Positions 1 to 5,928 of a DNA stretch of 6,918 bases are shown piece by piece (the stretch's first letter is position 1; each line of letters opens with the position of its first letter). The stretch lies in contig JAIRLA010000132.1 of assembly GCA_031259795.1 (NCBI GenBank), forward strand, positions 1 through 6,918, read 5' to 3'. A program made the position numbers and the translations under genes. This DNA is from Azoarcus sp. (lineage in GTDB: Bacteria; Pseudomonadota; Gammaproteobacteria; Burkholderiales; Rhodocyclaceae). The notes under the pieces were generated by a model. The model saw nothing but the letters and a program-made list of their open reading frames with translations, made no database searches and was not told the origin of the DNA.

Positions 1-308
1 TGTTCCGAAAGCAGGCTGACGTACTGCATGATGCGCACCGCCATCCAGGGATCGGATTCGCTCTGGAATTCGAGCAGGATGTAGACCCACACCCATTGCC
101 CGCCGATATTGATGCGCCATACCATGTCGTCGTGGCGTTGCTTGTCGCTCCTGGCGACGTAACTGGCGTTGATCCGCTTCAGGCTGGCGTAGTCGGCGCG
201 TTCGAGCCATTTGCCGGGCACATAGGCGCGCAACAGGTCGCGCACCAGTTCCGGACAGGTGAAAAGCGCTTTGTAGCTGGAATCATAGGAAGGCGGCGGT
301 GAGTTCAT
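1..308 (-). CDS. Rpn/YhgA-family PD-(D/E)XK nuclease (putative transposase-like), N-terminal part
   Basis: This is the first 102 codons of a minus-strand gene that continues past the left edge. The protein opens MNSPPPSYDSSYKALF and continues with a helical CPELVRDLLRAYVPG segment. It then has an RHDDMVWRI strand (Asp60/61) and VYILLEFQS (Glu80-x-Gln82) followed by MAVRIMQYVSLL. The SYKxLF opening, D-(L/M)-VWR strand and LLLEFQS-like strand are the signature of Rpn (recombination-promoting nuclease, YhgA-like, 'transposase_31') proteins, which carry a PD-(D/E)XK nuclease core with the D...ExQ catalytic residues seen here. Family members stimulate RecA-independent recombination and some act in phage defence. 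The ATG at 308 is the first possible start, since an in-frame TGA lies only two codons upstream. No Shine-Dalgarno sequence precedes it, so translation may be coupled to an overlapping upstream ORF. Family assignment is firm; the specific role is unknown because the C-terminal half is missing. Confidence 0.85.
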   Translation of the reverse strand, partial: MNSPPPSYDSSYKALFTCPELVRDLLRAYVPGKWLERADYASLKRINASYVARSDKQRHDDMVWRINIGGQWVWVYILLEFQSESDPWMAVRIMQYVSLLSE

Positions 309-420
309 GGTTCATGGCGGGGCGCTGGCGGAAAAGTGTGACAGTGTAGCCTTTCTCAATATCTTTTTGCCATTCATGCGGCGGTTCAAGGCGGGCCTGT
401 TGGAATGGATCCTTGTTCAT
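283..420 (-). CDS. Doubtful 45-aa small ORF overlapping the rpn start
   Basis: A 45-codon frame begins with ATG 11 nt after the recG stop and ends with TGA 21 nt inside the rpn gene. The product (starts MNKDPFQQARLEPPHEW) is charged, has no membrane segment and matches no family I recognise. No Shine-Dalgarno sequence precedes the ATG. Its stop placement would allow termination-reinitiation onto the SD-less rpn ATG, which is the only functional argument for it. The 123-bp recG-rpn gap is otherwise featureless: I see no convincing terminator or promoter, only weak -10-like TACACT (minus strand, 343-348). It could simply be untranslated leader. Confidence 0.2.
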   Translation of the reverse strand: MNKDPFQQARLEPPHEWQKDIEKGYTVTLFRQRPAMNHELTAAFL

Positions 421-431
421 GCCGGGCCGCG

Positions 432-2480
432 TCAGGCGCGCAGCAGGGCTTCGCGCCCGCCGAGCCAGCGCGCCAGCAGTTTGTCGGCGGCTTGCGGCGC
501 GGTGGCGAGGAGTTCTTCCGCCAGTTCTCGTGCGGTTTCGATCATTTCGGCGTCGGTGTCGAGGTCGGCGTAGCGCAGTAGCGGCAGGCCGCTTTGGCGC
601 GCGCCGATGAATTCGCCGGGGCCGCGGATGCGCAGGTCTTCGCGGGCGATGGCGAAGCCGTCGTTTTGTTCGTAGATGACTTTGAGGCGCGCGCGCGCGG
701 CTTCCGACAGGGGTTGTCCGTATATGAGGATGCATGTCGAGCGCGCCGCGCCGCGCCCGATCCGGCCGCGCAGTTGGTGCAGTTGGGCGAGGCCAAAGCG
801 TTCGGCGTGCTCGATGATCATCAGGCTGGCGCGCGGGACGTCTACGCCGACTTCGATGACGGTGGTGGCAACCAGGATGTGTAGTTCGCCCGCGGCGAAG
901 GCGGCCATCACGGCGGCTTTTTCTTCGCTTTTGAGGCGGCCATGGATGAGGCCGATCCGCAGCTCCGGCAGGGCTGTTTCCAGGGTTTCCCGGGTTTCGA
1001 GCGCGGTTTTCAGTTGCAGGGCTTCCGATTCTTCGATCAGCGGGCAGACCCAGTAGGCTTGCCGCCCCGCAAGACAGGCTGTTTTCAGGCGGGCGATGAT
1101 TTCGCCGCGGCGCGCGGTGGATGCCAAGCGGGTGCGCACGGGCGTGCGGCCGGGCGGCGATTCATCGAGCAGCGAGATGTCGAGGTCGGCGTAGTGGGTC
1201 ATCGCCAGGGTGCGCGGGATCGGCGTCGCCGACATCATCAGCATGTGGGGGCGCGCGCCGGAGGCGCCTTTTTCGCGCAGGGCCAGGCGTTGGCGCACGC
1301 CGAAGCGGTGTTGTTCGTCGATGACGGCCAGGGCGAGGCGGGGCAGGTCGACGGGGTCTTCGATGAGGGCGTGGGTGCCGACGGCGAGCAGGCATTCGCC
1401 GCTGCGCAGGCGTTCGAGTTCGGCGGCGCGGGCGCGCTTTTTGCGGTTGCCCGCCAGCCAGGCGATGTCGATGCCGAGCGGGGCGAGCCAGGCGCCGAGT
1501 TTGCGGTGGTGTTGTTCGGCGAGGATTTCGGTGGGGGCCATGAGGGCGGCTTGCCAGCCGTTTTCGGCGGCCTGGAGCATGGCGCAGGCGGCGACGATGG
1601 TTTTGCCGCTGCCGACGTCGCCTTGCAGGAGGCGTTGCATGGGGTGCGGCGCGGCGAGGTCGACGGCGATTTCTTCCGTGACCCGGCGTTGCGCCGCGGT
1701 GAGGGTGAAGGGCAGGTGTTCGAGCAGGGCGCGGGTCAGCGTGCCTTGCGGGGCGAGGCGCACGGCCTGGTGGAGGCGGCGGGCGTTGTAGGCGCGGCGC
1801 AGCGAGAGTTGTTGTACGAGGAGTTCGTCGAATTTGATGCGCCGCCAAGCGGGGTGGGCGCGCGTTTCGAGGGCGCGCGCGTCGATCTCGGGCGGGGGGC
1901 GGTGCAGGAGGCGGATCGCTTCGGCGAAGCCGGGCAGATCGAGCCGGCGGCGGATGGCGGCGGGAAGGGGGTCGTCCAGCGGGAGGTTTTCCAGGGCGAG
2001 GCCGATCAGGCGGCGCAGTGCCGCTTGTCCAAGCCCGGCGGTCGTGGGGTAGACGGGGGTCAGGGTTTGCGGCAGCGCTTCGTTTTTTTCGACCGGGCGC
2101 AGGCGGGGGTGCACCATTTCGATGCCGAAGAAGCCGTCGCGGACTTCGCCGAAGAGGCGCAGCCGCCGTCCGGGCGCGAGTTGTTTTTGCAGTGAGGCGT
2201 AGAAGTTGATCCAGCGCGCGATCATTTCGCCGCCGCTGTCGTCGCGCACGCGCGCGCGCAATTGCCGGCGCGGTTGTGTGATTTCGCAGGAGATGACTTC
2301 GCCTTCGATTTGCGCTGTTTCGCCGGGCCGGGTTTGCGCGATGGGGGTCAGGCGGGTTTCGTCTTCGTAGCGCAGGGGCAGGTGGACGATGAGGTCTTCC
2401 GGCTCGTGGATGTCGAGCCGGGCCAACAGCCCCGCCTGGCGGCTGCCTTCAGCGGGCCAGCCGTGCAATGCCGGAGGCAC
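432..2480 (-). CDS. recG: ATP-dependent DNA helicase RecG
   Basis: RecG is a double-stranded DNA translocase that remodels stalled forks, reverses them and processes branched recombination intermediates. The 682-residue product is close to the E. coli length (about 693). The N-terminal wedge/OB domain (about 20-140) includes HLPLRYEDETRL at 33-44. The helicase core shows Walker A GDVGSGKT (287-294), motif Ia APTEILAEQH, DEQH box (388-391), SATPIPRTLA (417-426), and motifs V-VI with ATTVIEVGVDVP and QLRGRIGRG (569-577). The C-terminal part has the family's DGFAIAREDLRIRGPGEFIG block. The start is a GTG, preceded by a C-rich stretch with no Shine-Dalgarno sequence. No ATG exists between it and the ridA stop 48 nt upstream. 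ridA and recG share the same reading frame. The N-terminus lacks the usual GVG-like motif of RecG (GWPAEG here), so the exact start is less certain than the identity. Confidence 0.97.
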   Translation of the reverse strand: MPPALHGWPAEGSRQAGLLARLDIHEPEDLIVHLPLRYEDETRLTPIAQTRPGETAQIEGEVISCEITQPRRQLRARVRDDSGGEMIARWINFYASLQKQLAPGRRLRLFGEVRDGFFGIEMVHPRLRPVEKNEALPQTLTPVYPTTAGLGQAALRRLIGLALENLPLDDPLPAAIRRRLDLPGFAEAIRLLHRPPPEIDARALETRAHPAWRRIKFDELLVQQLSLRRAYNARRLHQAVRLAPQGTLTRALLEHLPFTLTAAQRRVTEEIAVDLAAPHPMQRLLQGDVGSGKTIVAACAMLQAAENGWQAALMAPTEILAEQHHRKLGAWLAPLGIDIAWLAGNRKKRARAAELERLRSGECLLAVGTHALIEDPVDLPRLALAVIDEQHRFGVRQRLALREKGASGARPHMLMMSATPIPRTLAMTHYADLDISLLDESPPGRTPVRTRLASTARRGEIIARLKTACLAGRQAYWVCPLIEESEALQLKTALETRETLETALPELRIGLIHGRLKSEEKAAVMAAFAAGELHILVATTVIEVGVDVPRASLMIIEHAERFGLAQLHQLRGRIGRGAARSTCILIYGQPLSEAARARLKVIYEQNDGFAIAREDLRIRGPGEFIGARQSGLPLLRYADLDTDAEMIETARELAEELLATAPQAADKLLARWLGGREALLRA

Positions 2481-2528
2481 GGACGGGGGCGCGGGCGGGC
2501 GCGCGCGCGGCGGAGGGCACGGGGGGGT

Positions 2529-2909
2529 TCAGTCGAGCGCGAGGATGGCGTCGGCTTCGACCAGCGCGCCCTTGGGCAATTCTTCGACGCCGACCGTCGC
2601 CCGCGCCGGGTAAGGCTCGATGAAGTAGCGCGCCATGATTTCGTTGACTTTGGCGAAGTGGGCGAGGTTGGTGAGGTAGATCGTGACCCGCGCGGCCTGG
2701 GAGAGCGAAGCGCCGGCGGCTTCGGCCACGGCTTTCAGGTTCTCGAATACGCGGATGGTCTGGGCTTCGAAGCCTTCGGCCAGTTGTCCGGATGCCGGCT
2801 CCAGCCCGATCTGGCCCGAGCAATAGAGGGTGTCGCCGATTTGTACGGCTTGCGAATAGGCGCCGATGGCGGCGGGGGCGCGCGGCGTGGAGATGATTTT
2901 GCGGCTCAT
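2529..2909 (-). CDS. ridA: RidA family reactive imine/enamine deaminase
   Basis: RidA (YjgF/YER057c/UK114) hydrolyses 2-aminoacrylate and related imines released by PLP enzymes such as threonine/serine dehydratase, protecting other PLP enzymes. It acts as a cytosolic trimer. The 126-residue product matches family length. It shows [20 protein letters not shown] (15-34), [18 protein letters not shown], a [19 protein letters not shown] stretch, and the substrate-binding arginine in [22 protein letters not shown] (Arg103, with Glu118 near the end). These fit the true RidA subgroup, where Arg binds the substrate carboxylate. The ATG is preceded by a modest GGGAA at about 8 nt. It sits 75 bp after fliW, beyond a hairpin, and 48 bp before recG in the same frame, so ridA and recG are probably cotranscribed. 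Confidence 0.95.
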   Translation of the reverse strand: MSRKIISTPRAPAAIGAYSQAVQIGDTLYCSGQIGLEPASGQLAEGFEAQTIRVFENLKAVAEAAGASLSQAARVTIYLTNLAHFAKVNEIMARYFIEPYPARATVGVEELPKGALVEADAILALD

Positions 2910-2930
2910 GCGGAATTCCCGGGGAAAGGG

Positions 2931-2965
2931 GGAGAAAGGAAAGGGGCGCGAGAATATCGCGCCCC
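2931..2965 (-). terminator. Probable intrinsic terminator after fliW
   Basis: A perfect 9-bp GC-rich stem (plus-strand arms 2943-2951 and 2957-2965, GGGGCGCGA/TCGCGCCCC) closes a 5-nt loop. Read on the minus strand it is followed by TTTCCTTTCTCC, a pyrimidine tail with two T triplets rather than a pure U run. It lies 19 nt past the fliW stop, so it probably terminates or attenuates the DUF2802-SPOR-fliW transcript before ridA. The imperfect U tail keeps confidence moderate. Confidence 0.55.
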
Positions 2966-2973
2966 GGTGAGCG

Positions 2974-2998
2974 GCGTGCGCGCTTCAGCCGCGCACGC
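2974..2998. repeat. Second hairpin overlapping the fliW stop codon
   Basis: A perfect 9-bp inverted repeat (2974-2982 GCGTGCGCG with 2990-2998) has a 7-nt loop containing the fliW stop codon. It lies 8 nt from the terminator stem, giving two hairpins in tandem. It has no T tail of its own. It may stabilise the 3' end of the fliW message or may be a chance product of the GC-rich context. Confidence 0.35.
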
Positions 2999-3431
2999 GC
3001 AGGATGATGTCGTAGCCCGCTTTGTCGATGATTTTTTGCAGGCCGCGCCGCGCGCCGATATTGATGAGCAGCGGCGCCATGAAGTTGGCGCGCAGGCCGG
3101 CATTGGCCGGGACTTTGTCGTCTTTGTCGTCGTCCTTGCGGACGATGACGGCCGCCACGGCGTCTTCCGGTCTGGAGAGTTCCAGGACCGCCACTTCCGC
3201 GTCCGAAAGCGGGAGTTCGTAGGTGATGCCGAGCCGCTCCGGCCCGGTGACCGAGAAGGCGATGTTGGCGTCGTCTACGCTTTGCAGCAGGAAGACGCCG
3301 CTTTCGCCGCCTTCTTCGTGTATGAACACGAAACGGCGCAGTTGCTCGAATCCGGGCAGCCCTTGCGGGAATTCGATTACTTTGTCGTCGGATATTTCGA
3401 CCGCGCCCAGTACAGGACTTTCTATTTTCAT
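2985..3431 (-). CDS. fliW: Flagellar assembly factor FliW
   Basis: FliW is a cytosolic protein that binds flagellin and, alternatively, the RNA-binding regulator CsrA. By sequestering CsrA allosterically it relieves CsrA repression of flagellin translation, so flagellin synthesis follows secretion. The 148-residue product fits the family. It starts MKIESPVLGAVEI and carries the hallmark IEFPQGLPGFEQLRRFVF (19-36), FLLQSVDDANIAFSV (47-61), a D-rich VRKDDDKDD turn, and the conserved NFMAPLLINIGARRGLQKII near the C-terminus. The ATG at 3431 has a good Shine-Dalgarno (GAGAGGG, about 5 nt upstream). It follows the SPOR gene by 49 bp with no clear terminator between, so it is probably the last gene of the DUF2802-SPOR-fliW unit. 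No csrA is visible in the window, although fliW and csrA are neighbours in many other genomes. Confidence 0.95.
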   Translation of the reverse strand: MKIESPVLGAVEISDDKVIEFPQGLPGFEQLRRFVFIHEEGGESGVFLLQSVDDANIAFSVTGPERLGITYELPLSDAEVAVLELSRPEDAVAAVIVRKDDDKDDKVPANAGLRANFMAPLLINIGARRGLQKIIDKAGYDIILRVRG

Positions 3432-3480
3432 GTGTGCCCTCTCATCATCAATCAGTTGAACGGCCCGCCGCGCGGACGGG

Positions 3481-4062
3481 TCACTTTGCCCGCCGCGCCG
3501 CGCCGCCGGAATGGCGCGGCGGCAGGATGATGCCTTCGCTGACGCTTTTCAGGCGCTCCCTTGCCGCTTCGGCCTCGCGCTTGCTGCGGAACGGCCCCAC
3601 CACGACCCGCGTCTGGAGATGGGCGGGGAGGTGAAGCGCCTTGGCATTCTTGCGCAAGCTCTCGGCATTGTCCATGGAACCGAACACGCCAAGCTGCACC
3701 AGATAGCCGTCCGGCAACGGCGGTTGTGGCGCGGCGGCGCCGGTTTCCTGGCCGGATTCTTCCGGGGCGCGCTCCGTTTCGCCGCCGGACGCGGCGGCGC
3801 TCGCGGTCTCCGCCTCGACGGGCGCTTCCGGGAGAAGGATGTCCGGCGCGGACGTTGGCGGCGGGGCAGCGATGTCCGGCGCGGGAATCTGCGACGCGGG
3901 AATCTCCTGCGCGGGCCGGGCGGGCGGCGCGGGCGCTTCGCCGTCTTCGTACCACAGCAGCGCCAGCAGCAACGCCAGCGCCAGCGCCACGGCGATCCCC
4001 GCGCGCACCAACGCTTCCCGGCGCGGATCGGCGGCGGGCGCGATCTGTTCTTCCCATGTCAT
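3481..4062 (-). CDS. Membrane-anchored SPOR-domain protein
   Basis: This is a bitopic inner-membrane protein of 193 residues. It has a short cytoplasmic N-terminus (1-20), one hydrophobic segment (about 21-37, AGIAVALALALLLALLW), and a long Pro/Ala/Glu-rich periplasmic linker (40-117). A C-terminal SPOR domain follows (about 118-182), recognised from GYLVQLGVFGSMDNAESLRK and the VVVGPFRSKREAEAARERLK block, ending in a basic tail. SPOR domains bind glycan strands lacking stem peptides, mainly at the division septum. The gene overlaps the upstream DUF2802 stop by ATGA and has a perfect AGGAGG six bases before the ATG, so it is translated efficiently and coupled. The architecture resembles DedD/FtsN-like accessory proteins, but it lacks features identifying it as either. 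The linker contains short degenerate Ile-Pro-Ala repeats. Confidence 0.9.
   Translation of the reverse strand: MTWEEQIAPAADPRREALVRAGIAVALALALLLALLWYEDGEAPAPPARPAQEIPASQIPAPDIAAPPPTSAPDILLPEAPVEAETASAAASGGETERAPEESGQETGAAAPQPPLPDGYLVQLGVFGSMDNAESLRKNAKALHLPAHLQTRVVVGPFRSKREAEAARERLKSVSEGIILPPRHSGGAARRAK
3838..3905. repeat. Short direct repeats inside the SPOR linker
   Basis: The 14-mer GATGTCCGGCGCGG occurs at 3838-3851 and 3871-3884, and the 10-mer GCGGGAATCT at 3881-3890 and 3896-3905. They encode repeated I-P-A/A-P-D-I units of the periplasmic linker. Such repeats can change linker length between strains through slippage. Confidence 0.6.
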
Positions 4063-4673
4063 GGCGTTCCTCCTGTCGGTTCCCGCCGCGGGTCATGCGC
4101 GGCCAGCGATGTGACCAGGTCGGCTTCGGCGCGGGTGATGCCGCAGCGCGCGGCGATTTCGTCGGACATCGCGCCGCGCCGCGCCAGCGCCAGCGCCTCG
4201 TCGTATTCGGGCGAAGCGCCCGGCTCCGCCGCCATCGCGGGCGCGGCGCGGGCCAGCAGATTTTCCACTTGCGCGCGCAAGGCGTCGATGTCTTCCTGTT
4301 GGTCGTCGAACGCTTCCCGCAATCCCTGGATTTCGCGCCGCAGATGTTGTACGTCCAGTTCGAGCGCGAACAGGCCGGCGGCGTTCTTTTCGGGCGCGGC
4401 GGCCGGCGGCGCGTCGTCATCCGCGTCGCCATCCGCCTCGTCATCGGCGCGGATCGCCGCCCCGTCCGCCGCGTTGGCGGCGGAAAGACCGGCCGCTGGC
4501 ACGGGGGCGTAATCGAACAGATCGTCATCCAGATCGTCCGGCGCGCCTCCCGCGCCGCCGCCAGACAAGGACGCCGCGCGGCGGCGGGGCGCGGCGCGCA
4601 AGGCGCGGAAAAACTGCCAGCCGCCATAGACCATCAACAGCGCGATCAGGCTCCAGAGCAACTGCCGCGTCAT
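4059..4673 (-). CDS. DUF2802 domain membrane protein with coiled coil
   Basis: The 204-residue product has an N-terminal membrane anchor (about 5-22, LLWSLIALLMVYGGWQFF). A basic stop-transfer stretch (RAAPRRRAAS) is followed by a low-complexity acidic Asp/Ala-rich linker (46-90). A heptad-like coiled coil (about 101-142) begins LFALELDVQHLRREIQGLRE. The C-terminal domain (about 156-195), with YDEALALARRGAMSDEIAARCG and ITRAEADLV, fits the DUF2802 pattern: a helix-turn-helix-like segment with a conserved CGI(S/T)R-EA core. Function is not established. DUF2802 genes in other proteobacteria sit near chemotaxis or flagellar genes such as cheW, consistent with fliW here. The topology suggests the coiled coil and DUF2802 are cytoplasmic. 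The ATG has a good GAGGGG Shine-Dalgarno six bases upstream, and the stop overlaps the SPOR start. It is probably the first gene of its transcript. Confidence 0.8.
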   Translation of the reverse strand: MTRQLLWSLIALLMVYGGWQFFRALRAAPRRRAASLSGGGAGGAPDDLDDDLFDYAPVPAAGLSAANAADGAAIRADDEADGDADDDAPPAAAPEKNAAGLFALELDVQHLRREIQGLREAFDDQQEDIDALRAQVENLLARAAPAMAAEPGASPEYDEALALARRGAMSDEIAARCGITRAEADLVTSLAAHDPRREPTGGTP

Positions 4674-4761
4674 GGCGCGCCCCTCGCGGACGGGCGGGAC
4701 AGAGCGGCGCCGGGGAAATATGGAATGACTTCACACATACACTGAATCATTGTTTCCTGTA

Positions 4762-4791
4762 CTGCTTTGTGGCGGGATGCGCCGATAATAC
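4762..4791 (+). promoter_or_regulatory. Possible promoter for the elyC-like gene
   Basis: GATAAT at 4784-4789 is a good -10 hexamer (5 of 6 bases), placing transcription start near 4796, about 28 nt before the preferred ATG. No clear -35 is seen at 16-18 bp spacing. The same bases form GCCGATAA (4781-4788), identical to the flagellar sigma-28 -10 octamer, but the sigma-28 -35 (TAAA-like) is absent at the expected distance. The sigma class is unresolved. Confidence 0.35.
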
Positions 4792-4823
4792 TTGCCATGC
4801 TCTTTCCGGACAAACAGAACCGT

Positions 4824-5591
4824 ATGGAACTCACCTTGCCCCTTTTTCTTTTCTGGCTGAAAAAATTCGTTTCGGCGCTGGTCTTGCCGCCGCTGCTGCC
4901 TTTTGTCCTCGTTTTCATCGGACTGATTTTCATCTGGCGGCGCTGGCGCGGCGGCTTCATCCTCGCCTGGGGAGGCGTCGTCATTGGCGTACTGGCGATC
5001 AGTCCGCCCGCGGTCGACGGCATGCTGGCGCCGCTCGAACCGGAAGCGCCATTCCGGATCGCCGACGCCGGGGAGGCGCAAGCCATCGTGATCCTTGGCG
5101 GCGGGCGCAGCGCCAACGCGCCGGAATATAACGGCGATACGGTCAATCGTTTCACTCTCGAACGCCTGCGCTATGGTGCGCGGCTGGCGCGCGGCACGGG
5201 CCTGCCCGTGCTGGTCAGCGGCGGCGCGACCCGCGGCAGGACGCCCGAAGCGCAATTGATGAAGGAGGCGCTGGAGGAAGACTTCAGGGTTCCGGTGCAA
5301 TGGAGCGAGAGCGCCTCGCTCGACACGCGCCAGAATGCCCGCAACAGCGCCGCCCTGCTCAAGACCGCCGGCATCCAGCGCATTATCCTCGTCACCCACG
5401 CCGCCCACATGAAGCGCGCCCGCAGCGAATTCGAATCGCATGGACTCGCCGTGACCGCCGCGCCAACGGCATGGCTGGGCGGCCAGCTCGACGAATCCTG
5501 GCCGGCAATGCCCGGCCCGAGTTCATCGACCGCGGGCTGGTACGCGCTGCATGAATGGCTGGGCCTGCTGGCTTACCGGCTGAGCCGCTGA
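4824..5591 (+). CDS. YdcF/ElyC-like DUF218 membrane protein
   Basis: The 255-residue product has two N-terminal transmembrane segments (about 14-38 and 44-61) followed by a soluble, probably periplasmic, DUF218 domain (about 84-215). Family motifs are AIVILGGG (87-94), RLRYGARLARGTGLPVLVSGG (114-134), ESASLDTRQNA (162-172), and IILVTHAAHMKRA (187-199). This is the ElyC (YcbC)/SanA/YdcF group. E. coli ElyC has the same two-TM plus DUF218 layout and supports peptidoglycan synthesis at low temperature, apparently through lipid carrier metabolism. The ATG at 4824 gives a family-like N-terminus (KKFVSALVLPPLLPF). An in-frame ATG at 4797 and a TTG at 4767 would add 9 and 19 residues, but no start has a strong Shine-Dalgarno. 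The -10 element argues for 4824. It is the only plus-strand gene, divergent from DUF2802 and convergent with bof. ElyC orthology is likely but not certain. Confidence 0.88.
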   Translation: MELTLPLFLFWLKKFVSALVLPPLLPFVLVFIGLIFIWRRWRGGFILAWGGVVIGVLAISPPAVDGMLAPLEPEAPFRIADAGEAQAIVILGGGRSANAPEYNGDTVNRFTLERLRYGARLARGTGLPVLVSGGATRGRTPEAQLMKEALEEDFRVPVQWSESASLDTRQNARNSAALLKTAGIQRIILVTHAAHMKRARSEFESHGLAVTAAPTAWLGGQLDESWPAMPGPSSSTAGWYALHEWLGLLAYRLSR

Positions 5592-5928
5592 TCGGGGAAG
5601 GGGAATCCATCGGGAGACTTCGTCGAAAGCGAAAGCCGTCCACCATCGTCACTGCGAAAGCCTCCCCCTCTCGTCATTGCGAGGGCCGCAGGCCCGTGGC
5701 AATCCATGCCTTTTCCCGGCGCAGCCGCAAATTTTTCTGTTCTCTGGAAAAAGGCTTCAAGAAGGACGCTGGCGCTCGCCTCTCCAATCAATTCCCGGTT
5801 GTGGAAAAAGAGGGCGAGCCGCGAAAAGAAAGCCCAACAGCAAAAGGAGCCCCCCGCCGGTGAGGAGGAACGCCAGATGGCTGGCGAGGATCGGGCGAAA
5901 GGCCGGACCAGGCGGGGTGGCGGCAAGC
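5592..5928. other. Gap between convergent elyC-like and bof genes
   Basis: This 337-bp stretch has no gene I can support. It contains intergenic repeat copy A (5646-5706). It also has a 6-bp stem with a 4-nt loop (CGCCAG-ATGG-CTGGCG, 5871-5886) that could weakly terminate the bof transcript, though no U tract follows. On the minus strand between about 5757 and 5920 one frame encodes a hydrophobic LTGGGLLLLLGFLFAARPLF stretch without any credible start codon or Shine-Dalgarno, possibly a gene remnant. No clear terminator for the elyC-like gene is visible. Confidence 0.6.
5646..5706 (+). repeat. Palindromic intergenic repeat, copy A
   Basis: The unit opens TCGTCACTGCGAAAG, continues through a C/T-rich spacer to TCGTCATTGCGAGGGCC, and ends GGCCCGTGGCAATCCA. 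Its core (5671-5706) is 36 bp and matches copy B at 6617-6652 perfectly in reverse complement. The whole 61 bp matches 6617-6676 with a few substitutions and one indel. Within the core, ATTGC/GCAAT and GGGCC/GGCCC arms form a cruciform-like hairpin around GCA. Repeats with TCATTGCGAG...GCAATCC ends are scattered in intergenic DNA of many proteobacteria. Confidence 0.85.

Noticed and set aside
942..2195. A 417-codon plus-strand open frame
   Set aside because: It is antisense to recG, whose helicase motifs are intact. The product is Gly/Ala/Phe/Gln-rich low complexity typical of antisense frames in GC-rich genes.
2262..3530. A 422-codon plus-strand open frame
   Set aside because: It runs antisense across the recG start, ridA and fliW, all of which have clear family motifs. 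The composition (Asp/Gly/Arg/Val/Phe) is that of an antisense shadow.
3452..4627. A 391-codon minus-strand open frame and the antisense frames at 3511-4512 and 3561-4745
   Set aside because: They are Arg/Pro/Ala-rich shadows of the DUF2802 and SPOR genes, which have proper Shine-Dalgarno sites, membrane segments and domain motifs.
4674..4766. Sigma-70 promoter for DUF2802-SPOR-fliW (CATATT near 4712-4717 on the minus strand)
   Set aside because: Only a weak -10-like hexamer without a fitting -35 is present; a promoter is expected here but I cannot place it from sequence alone.
4731..5441. A 236-codon minus-strand frame opposite the elyC-like gene
   Set aside because: The plus-strand frame carries the DUF218 motifs and two membrane segments; the minus-strand product has no recognisable domain.
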